Shown one piece after another: positions 13,998 through 19,386 of a stretch of 19,386 nt of DNA. Position 1 is the stretch's first letter. Each line of letters begins with the position of its first letter. The stretch lies in NCBI GenBank assembly GCA_003520545.1, contig DOUP01000099.1, forward strand, positions 1 through 19,386, written 5' to 3'. A model generated the notes under the pieces. That model was given only the letters and a program-made list of their open reading frames with translations. It did no database searches and was not told the DNA's origin. This DNA comes from Maritimibacter sp. (GTDB lineage: Bacteria; Pseudomonadota; Alphaproteobacteria; Rhodobacterales; Rhodobacteraceae). The position numbers and the translations under genes were made by a program.

Positions 13998-14929
13998 GCC
14001 CCATGCTCCATCAAAGTCTTCACGTGTAATGCTGCGCTCTTCCCGAGCGCGTCCAAATCATATCCGCCTTCAAGTGTCGAGACCACCCGACCCTCGCAGG
14101 CACGTTCCGCGGTTTGCAATAGTTTCTCGGTGAGCCAGCCGAAGTCCTCGGTCGTCCAGTTGAGCGAGGCGAGGGGATCGTCCCCGTGGGCATCGAACCC
14201 GGCCGAAACGATGATGAGCTCTGGTTCCCATGCCTCGGCCTTGGGCAGGATGAACTCGCCCCAGGCTTCGCGCATCAAGGCGCTGCCCGACCCGGAGGCC
14301 AGCGGCGCGTTGACAACCTGGTCAAATGCGCCGGCCTCATGTCTCGCCCCGGTGCCCGGGTAGAGCGGCATCTCGTGGGTCGAAGCAAACAGCGCCCGGC
14401 TTTCGTTCCACAACACATCCTGCGTGCCGTTGCCGTGGTGCACGTCGAAATCGAGGATCGCGACGCGGCCAAGCCCGTATTCCTCCATCGCGTAGCGTGC
14501 GGCGATGGCCGCATTGGCGAAGAGGCAGAACCCCATCGGTTTGGCTTTCTCGGCATGATGGCCCGGCGGGCGGCAAGCAACGAACGCATTGCGCACCTCG
14601 CCGCTCAGAACCGCATCCACGGCGGCGATATTCGCGCCCACGCCACGCATGGCCGCCTGAAAGCTGCCCGGCGACATGGAGGTGTCCGGGTCGATCTGCG
14701 CAATCCCGCTTTCAGGTTCGGCGGTGCGGATCCGGTCGAAATGGGCCAGCGGATGCGCGAGCCGCACATGCGCCTCTTTCCCGACCGGCGCATCGCGGCG
14801 ATCCAGGGCGTCGAAGTCCGGGGCTTCCAGCGCCCGACGCACGGCGGCAAGCCGCGCCACCTGTTCGGGGTGGCCCGGGGGCGTTACATGGGCATCGCAG
14901 TCGGGATGGGTATAAAGCGCGGTTGTCAT
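13994..14929 (-). CDS. Histone deacetylase-family zinc hydrolase
   Basis: A 311-residue deacetylase of the arginase/deacetylase fold. Catalytic residues are all visible: CRPPGHHAEKAKPMGFC (His124, His125), ILDFDVHHGNGTQ with zinc ligands Asp162 and His164, SAGFDAHGDDPL with zinc ligand Asp246, and LEGGYDLDAL with Tyr290. Bacterial members deacetylate polyamines, acetylated lysines or other small amides; the substrate here is unknown. It opens the operon deacetylase-xseB-ispA-dxs and overlaps xseB by four bases. No Shine-Dalgarno precedes the ATG at 14929; a promoter-like pair ends six bases before it, so the mRNA may be leaderless. Confidence 0.92.
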   Translation of the reverse strand: MTTALYTHPDCDAHVTPPGHPEQVARLAAVRRALEAPDFDALDRRDAPVGKEAHVRLAHPLAHFDRIRTAEPESGIAQIDPDTSMSPGSFQAAMRGVGANIAAVDAVLSGEVRNAFVACRPPGHHAEKAKPMGFCLFANAAIAARYAMEEYGLGRVAILDFDVHHGNGTQDVLWNESRALFASTHEMPLYPGTGARHEAGAFDQVVNAPLASGSGSALMREAWGEFILPKAEAWEPELIIVSAGFDAHGDDPLASLNWTTEDFGWLTEKLLQTAERACEGRVVSTLEGGYDLDALGKSAALHVKTLMEHGA

Positions 14930-14935
14930 GGACGG

Positions 14936-14964
14936 ACGCTAGGCCAAAGCCGGGGGCGCTTCAA
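14936..14964 (-). promoter_or_regulatory. Candidate promoter of the deacetylase-xseB-ispA-dxs operon
   Basis: Minus strand: TTGAAG (14964-14959), 17-base spacer, TAGCGT (14941-14936). Six bases separate the -10 from the ATG, so transcription would start at or beside the start codon. The -35 matches four of six and the -10 three of six sigma-70 consensus bases. Confidence 0.4.
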
Positions 14965-14985
14965 GAAACCGTTAGGCTGGGAACG

Positions 14986-15011
14986 GGAACCCTGTGGCCT
15001 GCTCATGCGTT
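14986..15011 (+). promoter_or_regulatory. EcfG-like (general stress sigma factor) promoter candidate
   Basis: GGAACC (14986-14991), exactly 16 bases, then CGTT (15008-15011). This matches the alphaproteobacterial EcfG/SigT consensus GGAAC-N16/17-CGTT. The expected start near 15018 leaves a 20-base leader containing GGAGG before the ATG at 15038. A second GGAAC-like copy lies six bases upstream (14980-14984). Confidence 0.6.
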
Positions 15012-15037
15012 TTCTCTCTAAATCATTGGAGGATTAC

Positions 15038-15565
15038 ATGTCCGAGATTATCGTCGCGCGCTTTCCCGACCTTTCTCACGCTCTCGCCGCGAAGAAGGAT
15101 TTCACGCGCATGGGACAGAATTACACCATCGAACCCGAAGACATCGAGGTCGTATCGCGTGGCGGCAGCCGCATCGACATCCTGCCCGAGGTCAACCTGC
15201 CGCTCGCCCATGTTGCAGGCGGTGCGATCTGGGGGGCCGTGCTGGGTGCCGTTTTCCTGATGCCCTTGGTCGGGGCTGCGGTCGGCTCGGTCGTCGGCTA
15301 TGTCACCGGACGCGCGAGCGACGTTGGTATCGCCCGCGATTACCTTCGCCAGATCGGCCGCGACCTCGCCCCCGGCGAAGCCGCTGTTGCGCTTCTCGCG
15401 CGCAAGGTTGACCCCGGCGCTGTCGCGGCAACCATCAAGCATCACGATGGCGAGGTCATGCGCTCCTCGGTTGATGGTGCGTATGAGGCCCAGATCGAAA
15501 CCTGGGACTATGCCTCGGAGACGAGCGAAAAGGCCGATCTACGTAAACAGCCGGAGCTTGCTTGA
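15038..15565 (+). CDS. DUF1269 membrane protein
   Basis: A 175-residue protein of the DUF1269 type. The N-terminal half begins MSEIIVARFPDLSHALAAKKDF, a central Gly/Ala-rich hydrophobic hairpin HVAGGAIWGAVLGAVFLM to VVGYVTG (about residues 58-91) has GxxxG-like packing motifs, and the C-terminal half carries LAPGEAAVALLARKVDP. Function is unknown; homologues are often linked to stress. GGAGG lies five bases before ATG 15038; an in-frame ATG at 15005 is upstream of the proposed -10 element and lacks a ribosome site, so I reject it. mtgA overlaps its stop by three bases, which suggests co-transcription. Confidence 0.88.
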   Translation: MSEIIVARFPDLSHALAAKKDFTRMGQNYTIEPEDIEVVSRGGSRIDILPEVNLPLAHVAGGAIWGAVLGAVFLMPLVGAAVGSVVGYVTGRASDVGIARDYLRQIGRDLAPGEAAVALLARKVDPGAVAATIKHHDGEVMRSSVDGAYEAQIETWDYASETSEKADLRKQPELA

Positions 15566-16326
15566 CCGAAACGCGCCGGACGTGGTCATTAGACCGAATG
15601 ACGCGCAAGGCAAAATCCAACACCAAACCACCGCGCCGCGTGGGACCGATCCGGGCCACGCGGCGTTTTTTGCGGCGCTGGGTCTGGCGCGTGGCCTTGG
15701 CGTTTATCGCTGTTATCTGCCTGTTGGTGTCGCTCTTCGCGGTCGTGAACCCGCCCACCACGCTTTACATGGCTTCCGAGTCCGGGCGACTCGGGGGCGT
15801 CGCGCAGGACTGGGTGGATATGGAGGATATCGCCCCGGTCATGGCGCGGTCGGTCGTGGCCGCCGAGGACGCGAATTTCTGCCTGCACTGGGGGTTTGAC
15901 ATGTCCGCGATCCGGCAGGTCATCGAAGCGGGTGAAAGCCGGGGGGCGTCCACGCTCAGCCAGCAGGTCGTGAAAAACGTCTACCTCTGGCCCGCCCGGT
16001 CGTGGGTCCGCAAGGCGCTGGAGGCGCTGATCACGCCGGCGGTGGAGCTGGTCTGGACGAAACGGCGGATCGTGGAGGGTTACCTCAACGTGGCCGAGGT
16101 CGACGAAGGGGTGTTCGGGGTGGATGCTGCCGCCCGCCATTACTTCGGCAAATCCCCCGACCAATTGTCCGCGATCGAGGCGGCGCGACTGGCCGCCGTG
16201 CTTCCCAATCCCAAGGAGCGTTCTGCCTCCCGCCCCGGCCAATTCGTGCAACGCCGCGCCGCCGGAATCGTGGATGGAGCGGAAACAATCCGCCGGGACG
16301 GACGCGCCGACTGCTTCGAGGATTGA
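15562..16326 (+). CDS. mtgA: Monofunctional peptidoglycan glycosyltransferase
   Basis: Polymerises lipid II into glycan strands, without a transpeptidase domain. The product has a basic cytoplasmic start (RRATRRFLRRW-like), one membrane helix (about residues 41-63), then the GT51 motifs in order: VVAAEDANFCLHWGFD with catalytic Glu102, SRGASTLSQQVVKNVYLW, RKALEALITPAVELVWTKRRIVEGYLN, and AARHYFGKSPDQL. Length (254 residues) is near the family value of about 240. I give the TTG at 15562, which overlaps the previous stop and has GGAG five bases upstream; an ATG at 15598 (twelve residues shorter) is a real alternative with a poor ribosome site. An FzlA-like gene follows. Confidence 0.94.
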   Translation: MTETRRTWSLDRMTRKAKSNTKPPRRVGPIRATRRFLRRWVWRVALAFIAVICLLVSLFAVVNPPTTLYMASESGRLGGVAQDWVDMEDIAPVMARSVVAAEDANFCLHWGFDMSAIRQVIEAGESRGASTLSQQVVKNVYLWPARSWVRKALEALITPAVELVWTKRRIVEGYLNVAEVDEGVFGVDAAARHYFGKSPDQLSAIEAARLAAVLPNPKERSASRPGQFVQRRAAGIVDGAETIRRDGRADCFED

Positions 16327-16375
16327 ACAGCCGCGGTTTTCAAGGCATGACGACCGAAACATCCCAAGAGCAGCC

Positions 16376-17041
16376 ATGATCCGTCTATACCATTCGCCCC
16401 TCTCCCCATTCTGTCGCAAAGTGCGCCTCGTGCTCGCCGAAAAGCGGGTCGAGGTCGAATTGGTGGATGAGCGCTACTGGGAAAAGAGCGTCGACTTCAT
16501 GCGCCGCAACCCGGCGGGCAAGGTGCCGATCCTGCGGATGGATGGCAAAACCCTCACCGAAAGCGCCGCGATCTGCGAATACATCGAGGAGCGGCTCCCC
16601 GATCCGGTCCTGATGCCGCAGGACATCGACGGGCGCTACGAAGTGCGCCGCCTGGTGGCGTGGTTCGATGACAAATTCCACAATGAAGTCACATCGAACC
16701 TGCTTTACGAACGGGTGAACAAGAAGCTCACGGGCGCGGGCTATCCCGATTCCAAGAACATCAAGAACGGTGCCAAGGCGATCAAGTATCACCTCGATTA
16801 CATGGGCTGGCTTCTGGATCAGCGGCGTTGGCTTGCAGGCGACCACATGACGCTTGCCGATTTCGCCGCCGCCGCCCATCTCTCCGCGCTCGATTACATC
16901 TCGGACGTGGACTGGAACCGGAACGAAAACGTGCGGGACTGGTACTCCAAGATCAAATCGCGCCCCGCGTTCCGGTCTCTTCTGGCCGACCAGGTGCCCA
17001 GCTTCCCACCGCCCGCGCATTACGCGGACTTGGATTTCTGA
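16376..17041 (+). CDS. fzlA: Glutathione S-transferase-like protein, probable FtsZ-binding FzlA
   Basis: A 221-residue GST-fold protein. The thioredoxin-like half starts MIRLYHSPLSPFCRKVRLVL and has NPAGKVPIL and the glutathione-site-like LTESAAICEYIEE; the helical half has DDKFHNEVTSNLLYERVNKK and WLAGDHMTLADFAAAAHLSALDYI, ending PPPAHYADLDF. This ensemble, especially the KFHNEVT segment and the YADLDF tail, resembles FzlA of alphaproteobacteria, which in Caulobacter binds FtsZ, curves its filaments and promotes constriction rather than conjugating glutathione. The neighbour mtgA fits a division role. An ordinary GST with a metabolic substrate is the alternative. ATG 16376 is 49 bases after mtgA. 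Confidence 0.8.
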   Translation: MIRLYHSPLSPFCRKVRLVLAEKRVEVELVDERYWEKSVDFMRRNPAGKVPILRMDGKTLTESAAICEYIEERLPDPVLMPQDIDGRYEVRRLVAWFDDKFHNEVTSNLLYERVNKKLTGAGYPDSKNIKNGAKAIKYHLDYMGWLLDQRRWLAGDHMTLADFAAAAHLSALDYISDVDWNRNENVRDWYSKIKSRPAFRSLLADQVPSFPPPAHYADLDF

Positions 17042-17065
17042 TCGCCCTGTGGGACGGATGTTCCC

Positions 17066-18097
17066 ATGACCCTGTATGACAAACTGAAAACGCGCGCCCT
17101 GGAGGAGGGGTTCTCCTCCTTTGGCGTCACCCGGCCCGATGCGGTGCCGGAGCTTGCCGCGCGGCTCGCGTCCTTCGTCGACCAGGGTCGGCATGGTGAC
17201 ATGGGCTGGATGGCCGAGCGGATGCATTGGCGCGGTGATCCTGCCGCGCTCTGGCCCGAGGCGAAGTCGGTCATCATGCTGGCCGAGCTTTACACGCCCG
17301 AACATGACCCGATGACGGTGATCGGTCAGCCCGACCGTGGCGCGATCAGCGTCTATGCCCAGAACCGCGACTACCATGACATCGTGAAGAAACGGTTGAA
17401 ACGGGTCGGGCGCTGGTTGATCGACGAAGCGGGGGCGGACACGGAGATCAAGGTCTTCGTGGACACCGCGCCGGTCATGGAAAAACCGCTCGCGCAGGCG
17501 GCTGGATTGGGCTGGCAGGGCAAGCACACCAATCTTCTGTCGCGCGAGTTGGGGAACTGGTTCTTCCTGGGCGCGATCTTCACCACGGTGGAGTTGCCGC
17601 CCGACGAACCGGGGCGGGAAAACTGCGGCTCCTGCACCGCCTGTCTCGATGCCTGTCCGACGAACGCCTTCCCGGCGCCTTTCCAACTGGATGCCCGGCG
17701 CTGCATTTCCTATCTCACCATCGAACACAAAGGCCCGGTGGACGAAGAGCTTCGACCGCTTCTGGGCAACCGGATCTACGGCTGCGACGATTGCCTTGCG
17801 GTCTGCCCGTGGAACAAGTTCGCCGCCGAGGCGCGGGACGCGCGATACATGGCGCGCGACGATTTCGCCGCGCCGAAGCTTGCAGAGCTCGCCGCCCTGG
17901 ACGACGCGGGATTTCGCGCCAAATTCTCCGGAAGCCCTATAAAACGGATCGGCCTGACCCGGTTCCTGCGCAACGTCACCTACGCGATGGGCAACAGCGG
18001 TGATCCAGCCCATGTCCCGCGGCTCGAAACCCTGGCAAAGAACCCCGACCCGGTGCTTGCCGACGCCGCGCGCTGGGCCTTGGGGCGTCTCGCCTAG
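17066..18097 (+). CDS. queG: Epoxyqueuosine reductase
   Basis: Reduces epoxyqueuosine to queuosine in the wobble position of GUN-decoding tRNAs, using cobalamin and two [4Fe-4S] clusters. The 343-residue product has the N-terminal B12-binding region, the FVDTAPVMEKPLA motif with the proposed proton donor Asp133, and a ferredoxin-like domain with cysteines 187, 190, 193, 197 (CGSCTACLDACP) and 213, 240, 243, 247 (CDDCLAVCPWN). A C-terminal HEAT-like part ends ADAARWALGRLA. Length is normal. It lies 25 bases after the FzlA-like gene. The stop TAG overlaps the stop of the converging gene in a shared CTAG. Confidence 0.96.
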   Translation: MTLYDKLKTRALEEGFSSFGVTRPDAVPELAARLASFVDQGRHGDMGWMAERMHWRGDPAALWPEAKSVIMLAELYTPEHDPMTVIGQPDRGAISVYAQNRDYHDIVKKRLKRVGRWLIDEAGADTEIKVFVDTAPVMEKPLAQAAGLGWQGKHTNLLSRELGNWFFLGAIFTTVELPPDEPGRENCGSCTACLDACPTNAFPAPFQLDARRCISYLTIEHKGPVDEELRPLLGNRIYGCDDCLAVCPWNKFAAEARDARYMARDDFAAPKLAELAALDDAGFRAKFSGSPIKRIGLTRFLRNVTYAMGNSGDPAHVPRLETLAKNPDPVLADAARWALGRLA

Positions 18098-18585
18098 TCT
18101 CCGTTCACGAACCTTTCCCGGTCCTCTTCGCTCATGCGAAACGCCGCGGCCGCGGCGTTGACCCCTTGGGCGGCTTGCTCGACCGGAATGGGTCCGATTA
18201 TGCTTTTGCCGACGACATAGGTGATCGTCGTGCGGGTCCGGCCCGGAAGAAATCGCACGGAAACAGCGTCGATCCCCTTCGCGGCGAAGGTTTTCAGGAA
18301 CGCGTCTTGCAGTGAAATATGCGAATGGCCGCCTGTATGGTCCGGCACCCAATAGACCCGCACAACGATTTCCAGCGGACTCCCGTCCTCGGCCTGTCCA
18401 CGCGCATAGGCCTGTTCAGCCGCGCGGGTGACACCCAGGGGCCGCAGCGAAGGGTCCTTGGTGACCTGGAAATAGATCAGCGAGGCCGCCGCCGGAAACA
18501 CGATCACGGCAATAAGCCCGATCACCCATGCAATCTGTCTGGGCGCACCGCTCCGGTGCCCCGGGTCAGGAGTTCGCCGGGACAT
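18094..18585 (-). CDS. Membrane-anchored protein of unknown function, paralogue B
   Basis: A 163-residue protein with about 17 polar N-terminal residues, one membrane helix (IAWVIGLIAVIVFPAAASLIYF), and an outer domain. It is clearly related to the gene just upstream (18566-19000): shared landmarks are GLIA in the helix, RPLxVT, a V-x-WVP segment, AKGxD, TYVVGxSxIGP and a late AAxxA-x-x-M. I do not recognise the family. ATG 18585 overlaps the upstream stop by 20 bases and has no clear Shine-Dalgarno; ATG 18600 is an alternative, and translation probably depends on the upstream gene. The outer domain could be periplasmic by the positive-inside rule. Confidence 0.75.
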   Translation of the reverse strand: MSRRTPDPGHRSGAPRQIAWVIGLIAVIVFPAAASLIYFQVTKDPSLRPLGVTRAAEQAYARGQAEDGSPLEIVVRVYWVPDHTGGHSHISLQDAFLKTFAAKGIDAVSVRFLPGRTRTTITYVVGKSIIGPIPVEQAAQGVNAAAAAFRMSEEDRERFVNGD

Positions 18586-19000
18586 ACATGTGATAGGCAT
18601 CGACCGCCGCGGCAATGCCATCCGCAGCGCGGCTGGTGGTGTAGGGGCCGATGCGTGAATACCCCACGACATAGGTCACGCGCGTTCGCTCGTCCCCGTT
18701 TGTGAAGGCGACATAGACATCTACGCCCTTGGCCTTGAACGCCTTGGTGATCGCACGTTCCAACTGGGCGCGGGACACCCCATCGGACCGCTCCGGCACC
18801 CATTCGACCTGCGCCACGATCTCGACCCCGTCGCCGGTCCCGGTCGCGCGTTCGTAGGCCTTCAAACTACGCTCGGTTACGGCGAGCGGTCGCCAGTTCG
18901 GATTGTCCGTCATCGTGTAATAGGTCAGCGTCACCGCCGACGGGGCGACGACCAGGGCGATCAACCCCAGAACATAAAGCAGACTGAATCGTTTCGACAT
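18566..19000 (-). CDS. Membrane-anchored protein of unknown function, paralogue A
   Basis: A 144-residue protein starting MSKRFSLLYVLGLIALVVA, one N-terminal helix or uncleaved signal anchor, followed by a soluble alpha/beta-looking domain: RPLAVTERSLKAYERATG, VEIVAQVEWVPERSDG, LERAITKAFKAKGVDVYVAF, RTRVTYVVGYSRIGPY and a C-terminal helix RAADGIAAAVDAYHMY. No enzyme motif or cysteine pair is visible. It pairs with its downstream paralogue in an overlapping operon. AAGG lies about eight bases before the ATG. The alternating strand-helix pattern suggests a small sensory or binding domain, but that is only a guess. Confidence 0.8.
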   Translation of the reverse strand: MSKRFSLLYVLGLIALVVAPSAVTLTYYTMTDNPNWRPLAVTERSLKAYERATGTGDGVEIVAQVEWVPERSDGVSRAQLERAITKAFKAKGVDVYVAFTNGDERTRVTYVVGYSRIGPYTTSRAADGIAAAVDAYHMYVPANS

Positions 19001-19218
19001 CGCAGACCTTCCCTCGTCGATCCCGGATCGCGACCAGCTTGCAGGAAAAAGGTTGAGGAAGGGTCAAGATCACGGGTCCGGTTCGCAGTGTGACGGTCGA
19101 ACGGCGGGAGGCCCCATGACCAGACACCGCCTTTGCGCGACCAGCTTCGCGTCGGTATGTCGGCACTCCGTGACCACGGCACAGCGATGCGGTAAATCCT
19201 GTGCCAACCCTCCGAATG

Positions 19219-19248
19219 AAAAACGCCCCCGCGATATGCGAGGGCGTT
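19219..19248 (-). terminator. Rho-independent terminator of the ilvE-like gene
   Basis: Minus strand: AACGCCCTCGC (19248-19238), five-base loop, GCGGGGGCGTT (19232-19222), then more T. The stem is eleven pairs with one G-U, and the T-run is TTTTT. It is 26 bases past the stop at 19274. The rest of the gap 19001-19218 holds no ORF I can support; it must contain the promoter of the paralogue pair, but no convincing hexamers are seen. Confidence 0.88.
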
Positions 19249-19273
19249 CTTTCCTGGTCCAAGTGCGGTGACG

Positions 19274-19386
19274 TCAGGACCGAACGAGGGTCTCATAGGC
19301 GTCCGAGATTTCGCGGGTCAGCGCGCCCACCTCGAAGGGGTAATCGCCGATCTGGCCGACAGGTGTAACCTCGGCGGCGGACCCGG
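19274..19386 (-). CDS. ilvE: Branched-chain amino acid aminotransferase, C-terminal end (partial)
   Basis: The last 36 residues of a protein cut by the window edge: GSAAEVTPVGQIGDYPF, then EVGALTREISDAYETLVRS and TGA. The segment matches the C-terminal signature of class IV aminotransferases such as IlvE, where G-T-A-A-E-V-T-P lines the PLP/substrate pocket and is followed by a GPxTxxI-type helix. Here Ser replaces the usual Thr. IlvE makes or degrades Leu, Ile and Val with 2-oxoglutarate/glutamate. A D-amino acid or aminodeoxychorismate-lyase relative is the alternative because only the tail is seen. A strong terminator follows. Confidence 0.72.
   Translation of the reverse strand, partial: GSAAEVTPVGQIGDYPFEVGALTREISDAYETLVRS

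Noticed and set aside
15005..15565. Earlier in-frame ATG for the DUF1269 gene
   Set aside because: It lies upstream of the proposed -10 element and lacks a ribosome site, whereas 15038 has GGAGG.
16385..18352. 655-codon minus-strand frame opposite fzlA and queG
   Set aside because: Both opposite genes have clear motifs; this frame has shadow composition.

Overview
The window is a GC-rich chromosomal segment of an alphaproteobacterium, most likely Rhodobacteraceae (Roseobacter group). This rests on the high GC, the style of the proteins (HU, AMP nucleosidase, IspA, an FzlA-like GST) and gene neighbourhoods such as deacetylase-xseB-ispA-dxs. There is no rRNA, tRNA, CRISPR array, phage or transposase. 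Almost all of it is core metabolism and cell-envelope housekeeping in short operons on both strands.

Layout. 29-1160 (minus): thiamine-binding protein thiB behind a TPP riboswitch; the rest of the transporter should lie beyond the left edge. 1366-3404 (plus): aroC (chorismate synthase) overlapping an AEC-family permease by one base. 3401-3518: a convergent gap filled by two inverted copies of a nested-palindrome repeat. 3515-5630 (minus): a CcdA-type membrane protein and a periplasmic thioredoxin-like protein, preceded by an EamA transporter. 5823-6110 (minus): an HU protein with its own UUCG terminator. 6363-9652 (minus): adenine deaminase (ade) and AMP nucleosidase (amn), translationally coupled. 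9727-10596 (plus): an atypical SDR protein. 10629-10814 (minus): a 61-residue exported or membrane protein. 10935-14929 (minus): deacetylase-family hydrolase, xseB, ispA, dxs. 15038-18097 (plus): DUF1269 membrane protein, mtgA, FzlA-like GST, queG. 18094-19000 (minus): two tandem paralogues of an unrecognised membrane-anchored family. 19274-19386 (minus): C-terminal end of a branched-chain aminotransferase with its terminator.

How genes work together. ade and amn make a two-step route AMP to adenine to hypoxanthine. ispA and dxs are two steps of isoprenoid synthesis, and Dxs needs the TPP whose uptake or supply thiB serves. CcdA plus thioredoxin form a likely periplasmic thiol-reducing pair. 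mtgA (glycan polymerisation) next to an FzlA-like protein (FtsZ curvature/constriction in Caulobacter) suggests a division-envelope group, possibly headed by a stress-type promoter.

Most unusual points: a three-copy repeat family whose hairpin arms co-vary, with two copies supplying the stop codons of convergent genes; the tandem unknown paralogues, the first gene of unknown function pair here; an EcfG-like promoter (GGAACC-N16-CGTT) before the DUF1269 gene; probable leaderless starts; and a thioredoxin with Ser where the cis-proline should be.
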